DNA of 64,000 bases from Ehretia macrophylla (taxonomy: Eukaryota; Streptophyta; Magnoliopsida; Boraginales; Ehretiaceae): assembly GCA_037974665.1 (NCBI GenBank), contig CM075769.1, positions 22,718,139-22,782,138 of the forward strand. Direction: 5' to 3'. The first letter of the stretch is position 1. Each line of letters begins with the position of its first letter. This document shows positions 47,074 to 59,210 of this stretch, one piece after another. The translations under genes and the position numbers were made by a program. Under the pieces are notes generated by a model. That model was not told where the DNA came from and made no database searches. It was given only the letters and a program-made list of their open reading frames with translations.

Positions 47074-48538
47074 GAAATGATTGGTATTTTGTATATCTTT
47101 CATTAATAGTAATGAAATTGTCGAAATGCGTATCGGAAGAAAGAATGTTTTTATACTCAAACATTTATATTTCATATGCTTAGCATTTAATGAAACGGCT
47201 AAATACCAAATCATACTTATAATGTCTTGAACTTTGAAATTGTCAAGAGTTAAAGACTTGAATTCTTTTATCTATCTAAATAAGTTTGATAGATTAATTA
47301 TTCTTTTTGACAAAAGCATTTGTTCAAAATAAATAATTGAAATGGAGCTTATGAGACTTGTCCAGAATATGTTGGGTTATAAAAGAAGATTAGAGAATGC
47401 ATCTTTTATCACCAAAATCTTTCAAATTGATTGTAAACTTATACCATGTTTTAATTCTATGGCTATATAGAATTTAAACTCCTTCATGCATAGTTTCTTT
47501 AGAGAAATGTAACTATGATGAAATGGTTAAAATGAAAAGATAGAGATCGTTTTCATTAATAAATGAAGGTGATATCTAAATTTATAAGAAAGGTTAGTGG
47601 GAGTTCATGCCCCTAACAAGTCTTGTGAATTTATGATACCTTTGTTCGCCAAGGTCCAATCAAATTTTATATCATGTTGTTTTTCCTTGGGTAAACCAAT
47701 CATGTCTTGTAAGTATCATGTCTATGAAGTATAGTGATATGATTGTTTGTTTTCTAATTGTTTGTACACCAAGTCACGATCTTAAAGTTCTCTTTAAGAT
47801 GGAGGAATCTAAGAAATTTTGGTCTCTAGTCTTAATGACAGGGTATCCGTCTTTTCTTGTAGATTTCCTTCTGACTATTAAGGAAATGTTGCGAATGGTT
47901 TTTGCACCTAATCATTTTGCAGTTTGCATTCTCCTTTAAATGCAATGGCAAGTACTTGGCACGATATGATGTAACGAGTTACGTGATAGATATCAGAGAG
48001 AATACATATAAGTTCTAGTGATCTTATTGTTATAATGATCTCTATATGAACTTTAACCCAGAATTTTAAGGTTTATGGTTATAGTGAAGTTCTTAGTGAA
48101 GAATTCACTTAAAAGGATAAGAGTGTTTTAAGTGGATTTGTGAATTATTGGAAAGAGTTCCGAATAATGATAAATAATAGTTATGTTATTATTTGAGCCT
48201 AGATGCTGCTTGACTTTTATGATGCTTGAATAATATGAGGTTTTGTCTATTGATAGTAGCTGATGTAATAAGGTGGCTATCATAGAGGCTTTTTGCACAA
48301 GCTTAGAAGAACCCGGTCTCATCAAGAGTCCGAACTTGTAAAGAGTCAATTCAAGAGTTTCTTTCTTGATAAGAAAATGAATTAACAGATAAAGATCCTA
48401 TAGTTGTTTCTATAGATGACCCATTGATCCTGTAAAGACAGTTACAGTTGATCACCATCTTTGAGAAAATGAGTATAGAGATACGAATGTAAAATGCACT
48501 AGATCCTATGGTTGATAGCATTAGTGCAAGTGGGAGAT
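47074..48538 (+). other. Non-coding 3' region of element B
   Basis: AT-rich with only short frames. No pol motifs in any frame that I can see. The last 20 bases are the PPT context shared with A. Confidence 0.6.
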
Positions 48539-50882
48539 TGTGGGGGATATGCCCTAATGCTAAAGTTTGAGATGACCTTATTAGGGTTTAATAAGAATAT
48601 GCTTATGTGTTTTATACACTATGTGATTTGTAGGATATTCATATTCTCCGCTTCGATGTGAATATGTCCCTAATGTTTATCCAAGAAGAGAAATGTTCTA
48701 AAAGGGTTTAGGATAATTCGCACTTTCTCTTCGATATGATAAGCATTAAGAAACAATTCATAGCCCTTCAAATTATTCGACCGGGACTGGAATAATCGAG
48801 TACGGGTTATCATATGTTATTACCTTTGATTAACATGATGATGTTAATGACAAATGATAGCGTGTGAAATGCTAGAACAACATAGTGATGTGGACTAATA
48901 AACATATGAGTGATCGTCTGTGTACGGATCATTGAATGTGACAATAAATAGTGAACTATGTGATTTCAGGTTAATACTTTACTATTTAGTTGAGAATTGT
49001 GTAAATTAATCCTCAGACTTGAGAAATTACAGCTACCGGTTATATCAGAGGCTAAATACTGTGTTTGGACAATACCCGTCTTCCATAAGATGGGTTACGG
49101 CCTTTCGCGTTTTAGTCTTGTGGTATGAACCGACAGGTAATTGTCAAGATAGGATCTGTTAACCTTCAGCGTGAGACGATGTCCTATGATATCTGAGATC
49201 GGTTGGTAAACGAGCAAGTCCTTGGCCAAGGCGAGTATGAAGTGATGGAAATGGGTTTTTCTATGGTAGTTATCTCTCATTTCACTGATTCAGATTTATA
49301 CATAGTATCGGATGTGGGCTTAACTATTTCATGGTCCTTTCCCGATCGGGGCACTTGTAACAAAAGGATCGGACTGCACGCTAATTCTCAACAGTTAAAT
49401 GGATTCATGAAAGACGTCGTCTTCATTATCGTTTACATTCTCATGATACGTTCGTTGCTAGTGCGTCACTCATGAGCATGAGGGTATTTCGGTAAATGAC
49501 GGAGACATTTCCGAAATAGAAGGTCACACACTAATAATTATCATGAATAAGTTCACCAGGAGCTTGTATAATGTGGTGGATGTCTTTAAGGTGTTAAGAG
49601 TCATCTATATTGGTATTAGGGCCAAACGTGTAATTTTAAAAAGTTTTGGGGTCAAATTGTAATTATCAAAACTTTTGGGGCCAAACTATAATTATTGAAA
49701 AGTAGTTTCAATATATTTATTCTAATAGAGATTCGAATGGGAAAAAATTATATATATAAAGGTGTTTATATATGTATATGTATAATGATGATATAATTTG
49801 TGAATTGTCACGTCATCATCCTAGTCATCAAATGAAAAAGGCAAATTAATGATAGGGCATTGACATGTGGCATGTGAGATGTTGGATCGTCCATGTCATC
49901 AATCCTAGTCATTTGAATTTGAATTGGTTGGATGATATTGACTTTTGAATAAAGACAAAAGAATCTTGTCCGTTGCTTTTCATGATAGAACCTTTTTGCC
50001 AAGTGTTAGGAGAGAGAAAAAGTTGTCCCTTGGATTGTAATGATTACAATCCAAGGCTATGCATGGCTTGGTTGATTCAAGCAAGAAAAAGAAATGGTTT
50101 GATTGGCTCTTGAATGCATAAAAGCAATTAAATAATAAGTTATTATATAATATATAAAAGATGACAATCTTCTCTCTCTTTCTACCAAGATTTTTGGCCA
50201 AGAGGAAGAGGAGAGAGAAGACATTCATCTTGCCATCAAATTGCAATGATTGTGATCCTATAATGTGCATACATTATCAAGAAAAGTTAGCAATTGTGAT
50301 TGGCTACACTTTTTGATATTGTTAATATATTATTTGATTAAAAGATGACAACCTCTCTCATGCAAAGTGAAAACACACAATTCGGCCAAGGCAATTGAGG
50401 AGAGAGAAATATCATCTTCTTCCTCTTGCTTGGTGATTCTCGGCCATTGCAAGAACTTTGAGGAGCTTTTGCATTTTGATCATATACCACATATACATAG
50501 CTTAACACTTAGAAGATAAACTAGCACATATTTGTCTTCAAGTGAATAGTGGACTTTGGATGCTTGTGGACCAACTAGACCCTTCAAGTTAGAAGGACTC
50601 CATTGCTCCAACTTCAACCCACACCATCAATCGAGTTGTCTACGAAAGGTATACCTAAGGACCTTGCTATTTCATTATATATAGTAGATATATAATGTTA
50701 GCTTGCTAGTTTATGGACATATGTGAAAGAATGCATGTTGATCTTTTGTAGAAAGTTTTGAAATATGCCTTGCCTAGTTTCGGCCATAGCTATGTATCCA
50801 TGCATAACTTTCTAGATCCTGAATCCAACCATGATATATGCTTAGACATGATATCTATATGTGTTGGCTTGCCTCCTTTTCA
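48539..50882 (+). repeat. Element B 3' LTR
   Basis: Starts TGTGGGGGATATGCCC and ends CCTCCTTTTCA. It is very close to the 5' LTR by eye, with scattered substitutions, the 50-base deletion noted for the 5' copy and a changed AT-repeat. Confidence 0.85.
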
Positions 50883-51517
50883 AACATGACTTGAGAGTAA
50901 AAGCTTATATCCTTGCTTCAATGTCAAATGAACTGCAAAAATAGCATGAGAATATGTCGATGCTGCTAGCATGATTCTGAACTTGAAAGAGTTGTATGGT
51001 GAGCAAAGTGATGTTGCCCGATATGAACTGTCAAAAGAGTTGTTCAGAGCCAGATTGAAAGAAGGTGGTGATGTCAACAAGCTTGTTTTTAGGATGATTA
51101 ATCTGATTACTTAACTTGAGATGCATGAGTTTGACATGGACAGTAAGCTGCACACGGACCTTATTATGCAGTCCCTCCCACATTCCTTCAATCAGTTCAT
51201 TGTGAACTTCCAGATGAACAAACTCTCTGCTTCTTTGCCCGAACTGGCCAATATGTTGACCACTGCGCAGTCACAGTTCAAGGGAAAGGGTAAGGAGACT
51301 GTCCTCGTTGCTGCCTCTTCTTCTGGGTTTAGGCCCAAGAATAGAAGAAGGAGGATGAACAACAAGAAGAAGTAGGACACTGCTCCTAAGCCCACTGGGG
51401 GTGTTAAGAAGAAAGAAGTTGTCCCTAAAGGACAGTGTTACCACTGCAAGGTTGATTGCCATTGGAGAAGAAATTGTCCCCTGTATCTTCAAGATTTGAA
51501 AGAGAAACAGACTGCTG

Positions 51518-54500
51518 CCACTGCTAGAGGTACAATTTCTTTTAAATATGTGAATGAAACTAATTTTTCAATTAGTCCAGCTTGTACATCTTGGATTTTA
51601 GATTCTGGTGCTACAACACATGTTTGTATATCCTTACAGAGTCTAAATGACAGGATAACTCTTCGAAAGTGTGAGATTGTCCTAAAGGTTGGTAATGGAT
51701 CAAGTGTTGCAGCCCATGCCAAAGGGAATGTTGAAGTTTGTCTGTGTGCTGGTCATGTTATGCGTCTATCAAATGTTTTGTTTATTCCGAATGTTGTTAG
51801 GAATATTGTTTCTATTCCTAAGCTTGTTTGTGAAAATTATGAATTTTCTTTTATAAACAAGAGCTGTAATATTTATTACTGTAATGAATATATCGGCTCA
51901 GCTTCTTTGTTGAACGGACTTTATCATTTGAATCTTGATGAATGCATGCATGTAACTTCAATTTCTGCTTCAAAAGAGAAACTTACAATCATGGAACTTG
52001 AGACTCAATCATATTAACGAGAAAAGATTAACATGGTTGGCTCAAAATGAACTCATACATTCATTGGGATGTGTGCCCGGTCCTACATGTAAGTCTTGCA
52101 TTCTCAGAAAAATGACTAAGTCATCATTTGTTGGAAAGAGAACAAGGGCCACTGAATTGTTAACATTAATACATAGTGATGTATGCGGTCCCTTTAGAGA
52201 AATGGCTCGCGGTGGTTATATCTACTTCATAACCTTTACTGATGATTATTCTCGGTATGGTTATGTGTACTTAATGAAGTACAAATCTAAGGCTTTTGAT
52301 AAATTCAAGGAATTTAAAGCTGAAGTAGAAAACCAGATGGGAAAGAGAATTAAGACCTTGCGATCAGATCGTGGAGGTGAATACTTAAGCACCGAGTTTC
52401 TTGAATATCTTAGACAAGTTGGAATAACTTCACAGATTACTCCACCTACTACACTACAATTAAATGGGGTATCTGAACGTAGGAATCGTACATTGATGGA
52501 TATGGTACGATTTATGATCAGTTACACTGATATTCCAATTTCATTGTGGGGGTTTGCACTTCTTACGGCAATTTATTTGTTGAATAGGGCTCCAACCAAA
52601 GCTGTTTCTACTACACCGTATGAGATGTGGTTTGGTAGGAAACCAAGTCTTAATCACATTAGGATTTTGGGTTGTCCCGCTTATGTTAAGAAACTTAAGA
52701 TGGACAAGTTGGAAGCTAGATCAGATAAAAGGGATATTTATGGGATATCCTAAGGAGACTAAAGGAGACAGAGGGAGGAAAATAATAATAGAAGAAGAGT
52801 CTTCTAAACCACAAACTGACCCAAATCTTGATCCTGAACCAATTCAACAAGATCCAGAACCAGTCATCACACAAGGACCTCATAGATCTAGTAGAGTATC
52901 CCGTCCTCTAGAAAGATATGGTTATCTACTCAAGGAAACACAAGAGTTGTTTGTGGTTGGGGATAAAGATCATTTGGATGATCCTACTGATTATGAGGAA
53001 GCAATACAAGATATTGATTCTGAGAAATGGAGGCAAGCTATGCAAACAGAGATAGATTCCATGTATTCAAACGATGTTTGGACCTTAGTTAACCAACATG
53101 AAGGTATTGTACCTATAGGTTATAAATGGGTCTTCAAAAGGAAACTTGGAATTGATGGAAATGTGGAAACTTATAAAGTAAGGCTGGTTGCCAAAGGTTT
53201 TCGACAGAAACAAGGTGTTGATTATGACAAAACCTTTTTACCAGTTGCCGTGCTTAAGTCCATCAGTATCATGCTTGTTATTGCCGCACACTATGATTAT
53301 GAGATCTGGCAAATGGATGTTAAAACTGCATTCTTGAATGGCTATCTTGAAGAATATATCTATATGGAACAGCCTAAAGGTTTTAAATCCAATAAAAATC
53401 AAGTGTGTAAGCTTAAAAGATCAATATATGGTCTAAATCAAGCCTCTTGTTCTTGGAACATCAGATTTAATAATGAGATCAAAGAGATTGGTTTCATTAG
53501 AAATGATGATGAACCTTGTGTATACAAGAAGATCAGTGGGAGTATGACCACTTTTCTGATTTTGTATGTTGATGATATTTTAATCATGGGAAATGATGTT
53601 GGACAGATGATGTCCACTAAAATCTGGTTGAACAGTAAGTTTTCCATGAAAGATCTGGGAGAAGCCTCTTATATCTTAGGGATTCGTGTCTATAGAGATA
53701 GAACGCAAAGATTGATTGGCTTGTCTCAAAGTCTGTACATAGAGCGAGTATTGAAGAAATTCAATATGGAGAGTTCTAAAAAAGGTATTCTGCCTATCCG
53801 GCATAGAATACATCTTTCCAAGAACATGTCTCCCAAATCTGAGGATGAAAGGCAACGTATGGAACGTGTGCCTTATGCTTCTGCTGTTGGCAGTCTCATG
53901 TATGCCATGCAATGTACAAGGCTTGATATTGCATATGTTGTAAGCCTTGTAAGCAGATATCAGTCCGATCCAGGAGAATAACACTAGATGGCAGTGAAAC
54001 ATATCCTTAAGTACTTGCAAAGGACTAAGGAGCTTGCACTAATTTATGGATGAGGAGAACACCGGATAGATAGGTACACAGGCTCAGATTTTTAATATGA
54101 TATGAATGATAGAAAGTCTACATCCGGATTTGTGTTTGTTTGTAATAGAGGAGCAGTAAGTTGGAAAAGTTTCAAGCAGCCAGTTACTGCAGACTCCACT
54201 ACAGATGCCGAGTACATTGCTGCGTCCGATGCAGCAAATGAAGCTATTTGGATGAAGAAAGTCTTGTTAGAGCTAGAAGTGGTTCCTTCCATCGAGTTTC
54301 CGATACTGCTGTATTGAGACAACAATAGAGCTATTACACAAGCTAAAGAACCTATATCTCGTCAAAAGTCCAAACACATTGAATGGCGTTTTCATATCAT
54401 TCGAGAGATAGTTGCTTGAAAAGATATAAATCTGCAGAAAGTTCCTATATTGGATGACTCACTTACTAAGCCCATGAGTCAATCGCAGTTAGAACATCAT

Positions 54501-54545
54501 CTTGAAAAGATGGGGATGCGATACCATGTAGATATACGCTGAAGG
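51518..54545 (+). pseudogene. Element A pol (PR-IN-RT-RH), broken
   Basis: Copia gene order. Protease: WILDSGATTHVC near 51592. Integrase: NHIN with CKSC (zinc-binding) near 52000-52100, LIHSDVCGPF, TFTDDYSRYGYVY and, for the catalytic Glu, NGVSERRNRTL near 52465. RT: QMDVKTAFLNG near 53310 and LYVDDILIMG near 53560. RNase H: DSTTDAEYIAASDA near 54195. A frameshift near 51990 separates PR from IN. After GYPKETKG (52750) the usual end of integrase is missing, pointing to an internal deletion. Stops occur near 53980, 54050, 54315 and 54418. Inactive, but enough remains for classification by RT. Confidence 0.85.
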
Positions 54546-54578
54546 CTATATTCTATAGCATTAGTGCAAGTGGGAGAT

Positions 54579-57500
54579 TGTTAGAGATATGCCCTAATAC
54601 TATATAGTTAGATGACTTATATAGGGCATTTTGATGTAAATCTGAATGACATGTTTATTGGATGTTCATATTTGTTACGCCCCAACTCGACCCCACTTAC
54701 AACCAGTCAAGACGCAACAGAATTTCGACAGTATAACGATTGTAATACGTACATCAGGGCTCCAAACCAACCATTTATAACTCATACTACCAACTCCAAA
54801 GATCAACAACAACTCCACAATTATTTCAACAACATACAACACAACCAGTTCCATATATTAAACAACCATTCAACAGTTCATCCATAGGTTATACGCCTCC
54901 GTTCCAACATCAACTATACTCCAAACCATATACATGCATAACATATATATATCAAGCTAGTCTAGCAACCTATTCAAGTTCCAATAGTAAGACAACTAAA
55001 CTAGCATTATATGTTCCACTACCTTTATAGCATCTTATACAATATGACCTCAAAGTAAATACAATACCACATGTTCTAATATACAAGACATCAAAATAGA
55101 ACTTCATCCACGACATCAAGGATAGGACTTGGGCACATAAGACTCGTCCACAGAAGGCACATACTCAGCTTCTTGAGAGACGTACCCTAAGTCTAGTTCA
55201 GTTACACTTGATGACAATAAACGAATGAGGGTGAGCTTATATATAACAAAGCTCAGTGAGGATTCGAAATATCTTTTGAAAACATTTACTTTACCCTTTG
55301 GGAAATCATTCTATGAGCAACAATAACAACAACTTCATTAACATCAACTTTTCAATTCAATCACATAAATAACCATTCAATTGTGAAAGGATACCCTAGT
55401 TGGTGTAGCTCCATATGCCATCACGATCTCAACCATCTTCTTATAACTCCCATAATACATAACTGAGGTACCTCATTTAGCCCCTCCTTCCATGGCATCT
55501 CCACCCATGCGAGCTAGGGGTAGTCTATGATAGTCATGCCGTTATCAACCTGACAGCTCGATGTTGCCTGAGAGGTGATACACACTATCAAGACTCATGA
55601 CAATAATCATAAATATCTCACATTCTGGAAAGACAACAAAGTAAGTTGTCCTCCAGATCATCATCAATCATCAATCAATTAATAACATTCCAATCAACAT
55701 AACATCAATTAAACAATTAAAGAAACAAAGTTAGATAACAAAGTCGGTCACCCAACTTAACATACATTTAAACATCTGTTCAATCCCAAACCTACCTTAC
55801 AATAACTCAAGAAACAACTACACAAACACTACCCAACAACCAAAGACAACATTTCAACATTTTAAAGAAAGACTGCATAAACTTCTAAAATTCATAACTT
55901 ACATTCTACTAATCCAATAACCTCCAAACCACCTCCTATCACTCAACCACACATGCAACTACATTTACCCCATTGAAAACCAACCATAAGCCATCCAAAA
56001 CAAGTCCAACAACCCTATTTTGGCAATGCACCAAGGCTGAATTTTTTGGACTTTTACTACGACATCCTAATCAAAAATTTGGCATTACAACATTACTACC
56101 TCATAATTAACAAACTTTTAGAAGAAACAACCAATCAATTCCAACCACTACAACAACAATTATTCAACAATGAACCAATAACTCAACTTTAATACCCGAA
56201 AAATAGAAATACATGCTACTACCGATCAAAACAGCTATAAATATATATAAATGATCCTTGGCAACTACTGAGAAATAATCTAAAGACAATTCAACAAAAC
56301 ATCAGATAAAAATACAGTTATATGAAATTGACAAAGAATAGCATTTCAAAATTTAGAATTTTTCTCTCACCTTTGATACCAAATGATGCTAGAAAGATGT
56401 AGAATGGATGCCCAACAAGTGAAATCAAGCTTTGGATGACAAGGTTTGGACTTCAAATGAGTTTTCTCAAGAAAAATTGCTTTGAAAATAAGTTGAAAAC
56501 GGCTTCTTTTTTCCCTAAGGAGATTTGGCCATGTGTGTGAGACTTGGAGGGGTTTTGAGCTTTGTTTTAATGTATTATGCATGTATTATGTTTATATAAT
56601 GCTAAGTCAACAAAAAATACTAAAGTCAAAGTTGATTTCTTAGTCTTTTAATTGTATTTCTTAGTCTTTTAATTGTATTTTAGACTATTTTGCTTACTTA
56701 CATATATATCTATCATATATACTATATTTAGTAGTTTAAGTATGGGTGAAAACATTTTCATATGCATACATATACATACAAATAGCTATAAAACTCAATT
56801 TTTGCAAAAGAAGTGTAAAATCCTTTTAAATTCCCAATCCGATCTAAAATATGTTTTAATCAAACATGGGTCTATTATTATTTGAGGACTAGGTTTTCAA
56901 ACACTAAAAAGATCAGTTTCAAAATTTTAGTGGATGTGTTTCAAAAATACTATTCACAAAACTCGGCGATAAAATTTTCAATGCCGATTTTTATGAAAAT
57001 TTCATGAATACTCACATAGCATGTAATAGGAATATAAATCACATAATTTGTGCATTCTAACTCAGATAACACATCTACAGGTCAAAATACGCATTTTTCA
57101 CATATAGATAAAATATGGGGTTTCACAATATTCTCCGTTCAATTATATGAATATGTACTCAATGTTTTTCTGAGAAGAAGTATATTCTTAATGTGTTGAG
57201 AATTCGATTGCATATTTCTTCGACATGATAAACATTCAAAAGTATTCATAGTCCTTAGATTATTCGACCAGAACTAAAATAATCAAGTATGGACTATCAT
57301 ATGTAGTTACCTTTGATTAACATAGAGATGTTAATGATAAAGGGTAGCGAGCGCTAAGCTACAACGGCATAGGGATGCGATTAACTGACATATGAATGAT
57401 CGTTAGCAACACGGATCATTGAATGTGACCAGAATGACAAACTACATGACTTTGGATTAATAGTTTGTCATTCATTCCAAATTGTGCAAATTAATCCTTT

Positions 57501-59077
57501 GACTTGAGAAATTACGGCTGCCGGCTATATCAGGGGCTAAATCTTGCGTTTGGACAATGCTTGCCTTCTTTGAGGGTGAGATATGGCCTCTTGCAGTTTA
57601 ATCTTGTGATATAGAGACCGACAGGTAATTGTCAAGATAGGATATGTTAACTTCCAATAGTGAGGTGATGTCCTATGCGATCTAGTGTCGGTTGTCTGAA
57701 ATAAGAAATCCTCGGCCGGGGTAGTTGAATGATGGAAATGTGTTTTTCCATATGTGTTATCTCTCATTCCACCGAATTAGATCTATGCATAGAATCATTT
57801 AGTGGACTTAATCATTTCATGGTCCCCATAACGAACGGGATATTTTAACAGAAGGATCGAACTACATGCTAATTTGCGACTATAAATAGGTTCATTGGAA
57901 TTGGACTTCATTACTGTATATATTTTCATGATACATTCGTTGCTAGCGCGTCACTCATGAACATGAAGGTATTTCAGAAAATGACGGAGACTTTCAGAAT
58001 CGATCCGTTATTGCTATACAATCATGAACCTAGAAAGTCATACACTTAGGATATCATGAATAAAACATTTAAGAGCTTGGTATTGAGTTGGGAACACGTT
58101 AAAGTGTTAACGGTGTGATTTTGGACATTAATGTTCAAGTGGGCCAAAATCGTAATTTTTGAAAGTTTTGGGGCCAAAGTGTAAACATTGAAAAGTATTG
58201 GGACAAGAGTACAAATAGATTAAGGGGTCAATCTGTAATTAATTATTCTAAAAGGGTTTAGAATTAATTAATGTTTGTCTTCACTAAAAGACAAAACACA
58301 AAAGGACAAAAGACAACTTGTACTAAAAGACAAAAGACAAGTTGCATGCAAAATTTGTCCATTTTGCCCTCCTAGGGCCGGCCATCAAGAGGATCAAAGG
58401 ACACTTGGCATCTTCTTTGTTTTGATCATGCCACATGTCACTTAATGGATGGTTTTGTGCATCTATAAATAGTTAACAACCTTTCATCTTATTGGTTGCT
58501 CATTTGGCCGAAAATTACACAACAATAGAAGCATAAAATGTCTCTTTTTCTCCTAGGCAATTTGGCCATAGCTAGAAAAGATAGAAGATTTAGTTTCTTG
58601 TGTATATTACATTATATATATCTAAGCTCTTGGACTTAACTAAGCTAGCACTACAATTAGTTAGTTGTCCTTTGCTTTTGGATACTTGTGGACCAACTAG
58701 GCCCTTTGCACTTGCGGAGGAGATTAATCCGAGTCAAGATCATCATCTTCAAAGAGTCTATATCCGAGTTCTCCAAGCAAGGTATTCATGTATTTCATTT
58801 TAAATACATATGTATATAGTTGTATATACTTTTATGTATTTTCTTTTAATGTACTAGTTACGAATTTACTCTTGAGATTTGTAAATACAACTTGTATACA
58901 TGCAAATTTTTAATTGTTACTATTTCAGCTGCACTTGCATGTTTTTGTTATTTATATATCTCGAGACAATCCCGTTGTGCTCCCACTTTTGAAGCTAACG
59001 CCATTACGCGTCTTCATTATTGAAGCTGATGCCTTATTGTGCCTTCATAATGAAGTTGACGCCTTTATGCGCCTTCA
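54579..59077 (+). repeat. Element A 3' LTR, interrupted by solo LTR D
   Basis: LTR A sequence runs 54579-54672 and resumes at 57128-59077. Joining across D gives about 2.04 kb, in line with the 5' LTR. It starts TGTTAGAGATATGCCC and ends GCGCCTTCA. Confidence 0.88.
54673..57127 (-). mobile_element. Solo LTR D (chromovirus type)
   Basis: 2455 bp flanked by ATATT (54668-54672, 57128-57132), inserted in A's 3' LTR; A's 5' LTR shows the uninterrupted site. Read on the minus strand it starts TGTGAAACCCC and ends GGGGCGTAACA. It is related to LTR E over its whole length (same start and end, the hairpin at 55233-55254, and common blocks such as TTTTTCTCTCACCTTTGAT). No internal sequence remains. 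Confidence 0.92.
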
Positions 59078-59210
59078 GGAATGATCTAATATCCCACACA
59101 ATTATGGGTACAGGGAGCTCCTCTATTAACTCAACCTTGGTTGGGTCCATATGGATACTGATGCGTTTGAAGTCGGCAATATAAATGGGTACAAATTTGA
59201 CCAAGTTTTA
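59078..59210 (-). pseudogene. Gypsy reverse transcriptase relic, part 2
   Basis: The minus strand reads MDPTKVELIEELPVPIIVWD, which continues across element A into the SFLCHAYFYRRFIKDFS part at 30925. This is the region after the RT catalytic centre in Athila-type elements. It is the oldest layer of the nest. Confidence 0.65.

Larger units (their letters stand above)
41850..50882 (+). mobile_element. Element B: gag-only copia retrotransposon (TR-GAG type)
   Basis: 5' LTR 41850-44229 (2380 bp), 3' LTR 48539-50882 (2344 bp), target duplication AACAT (41845-41849, 50883-50887). A tRNA-Met primer site TGGTATCAGAGCC is at 44232-44244, and the PPT stretch (AGTGCAAGTGGGAGAT) is identical to A's. 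The only gene is a gag frame at 46432-47073. The 1.46 kb between gag and the 3' LTR contains no protease, integrase or RT. Elements with terminal repeats and a lone gag have been described in plants as TR-GAG. B depends on enzymes from elsewhere; A-like elements are the natural candidate. Confidence 0.92.
41646..51517 (+). pseudogene. Element A gag, split by element B
   Basis: It begins MASISNPIARILDKNALTGP at 41646. It is cut at 41849 by B and resumes at 50888 with DLRVKAYILASMSNEL, then AASMILNLKELYGEQ. A CCHC zinc knuckle, CYHCKVDCHWRRNC, lies near 51440. A TAG replaces a Trp codon just before the B insertion. Further stops and frame changes are near 50937, 50957, 51113 and 51373. It is a copia Gag (UBN2-like) and cannot be made whole now. 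Confidence 0.75.
31003..59077 (+). mobile_element. Element A: Ty1/copia retrotransposon, host of three nested insertions
   Basis: The 5' LTR is 31003-33014 and the 3' LTR starts at 54579 and ends at 59077. The target duplication is GGAAT (30998-31002 and 59078-59082). The primer site TGGTATCAGAGAC (33017-33029) pairs with initiator tRNA-Met and the PPT is AAGTGGGAGAT. gag and pol are in copia order (PR, IN, RT, RH) on the plus strand, all with stops or frameshifts. The element spans 28,075 bp only because C (34003-41314), B (41850-50882) and solo LTR D (54673-57127) were inserted later. Without them it is about 9.3 kb. The 5' LTR begins TATTAG instead of TGTTAG. Confidence 0.93.
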
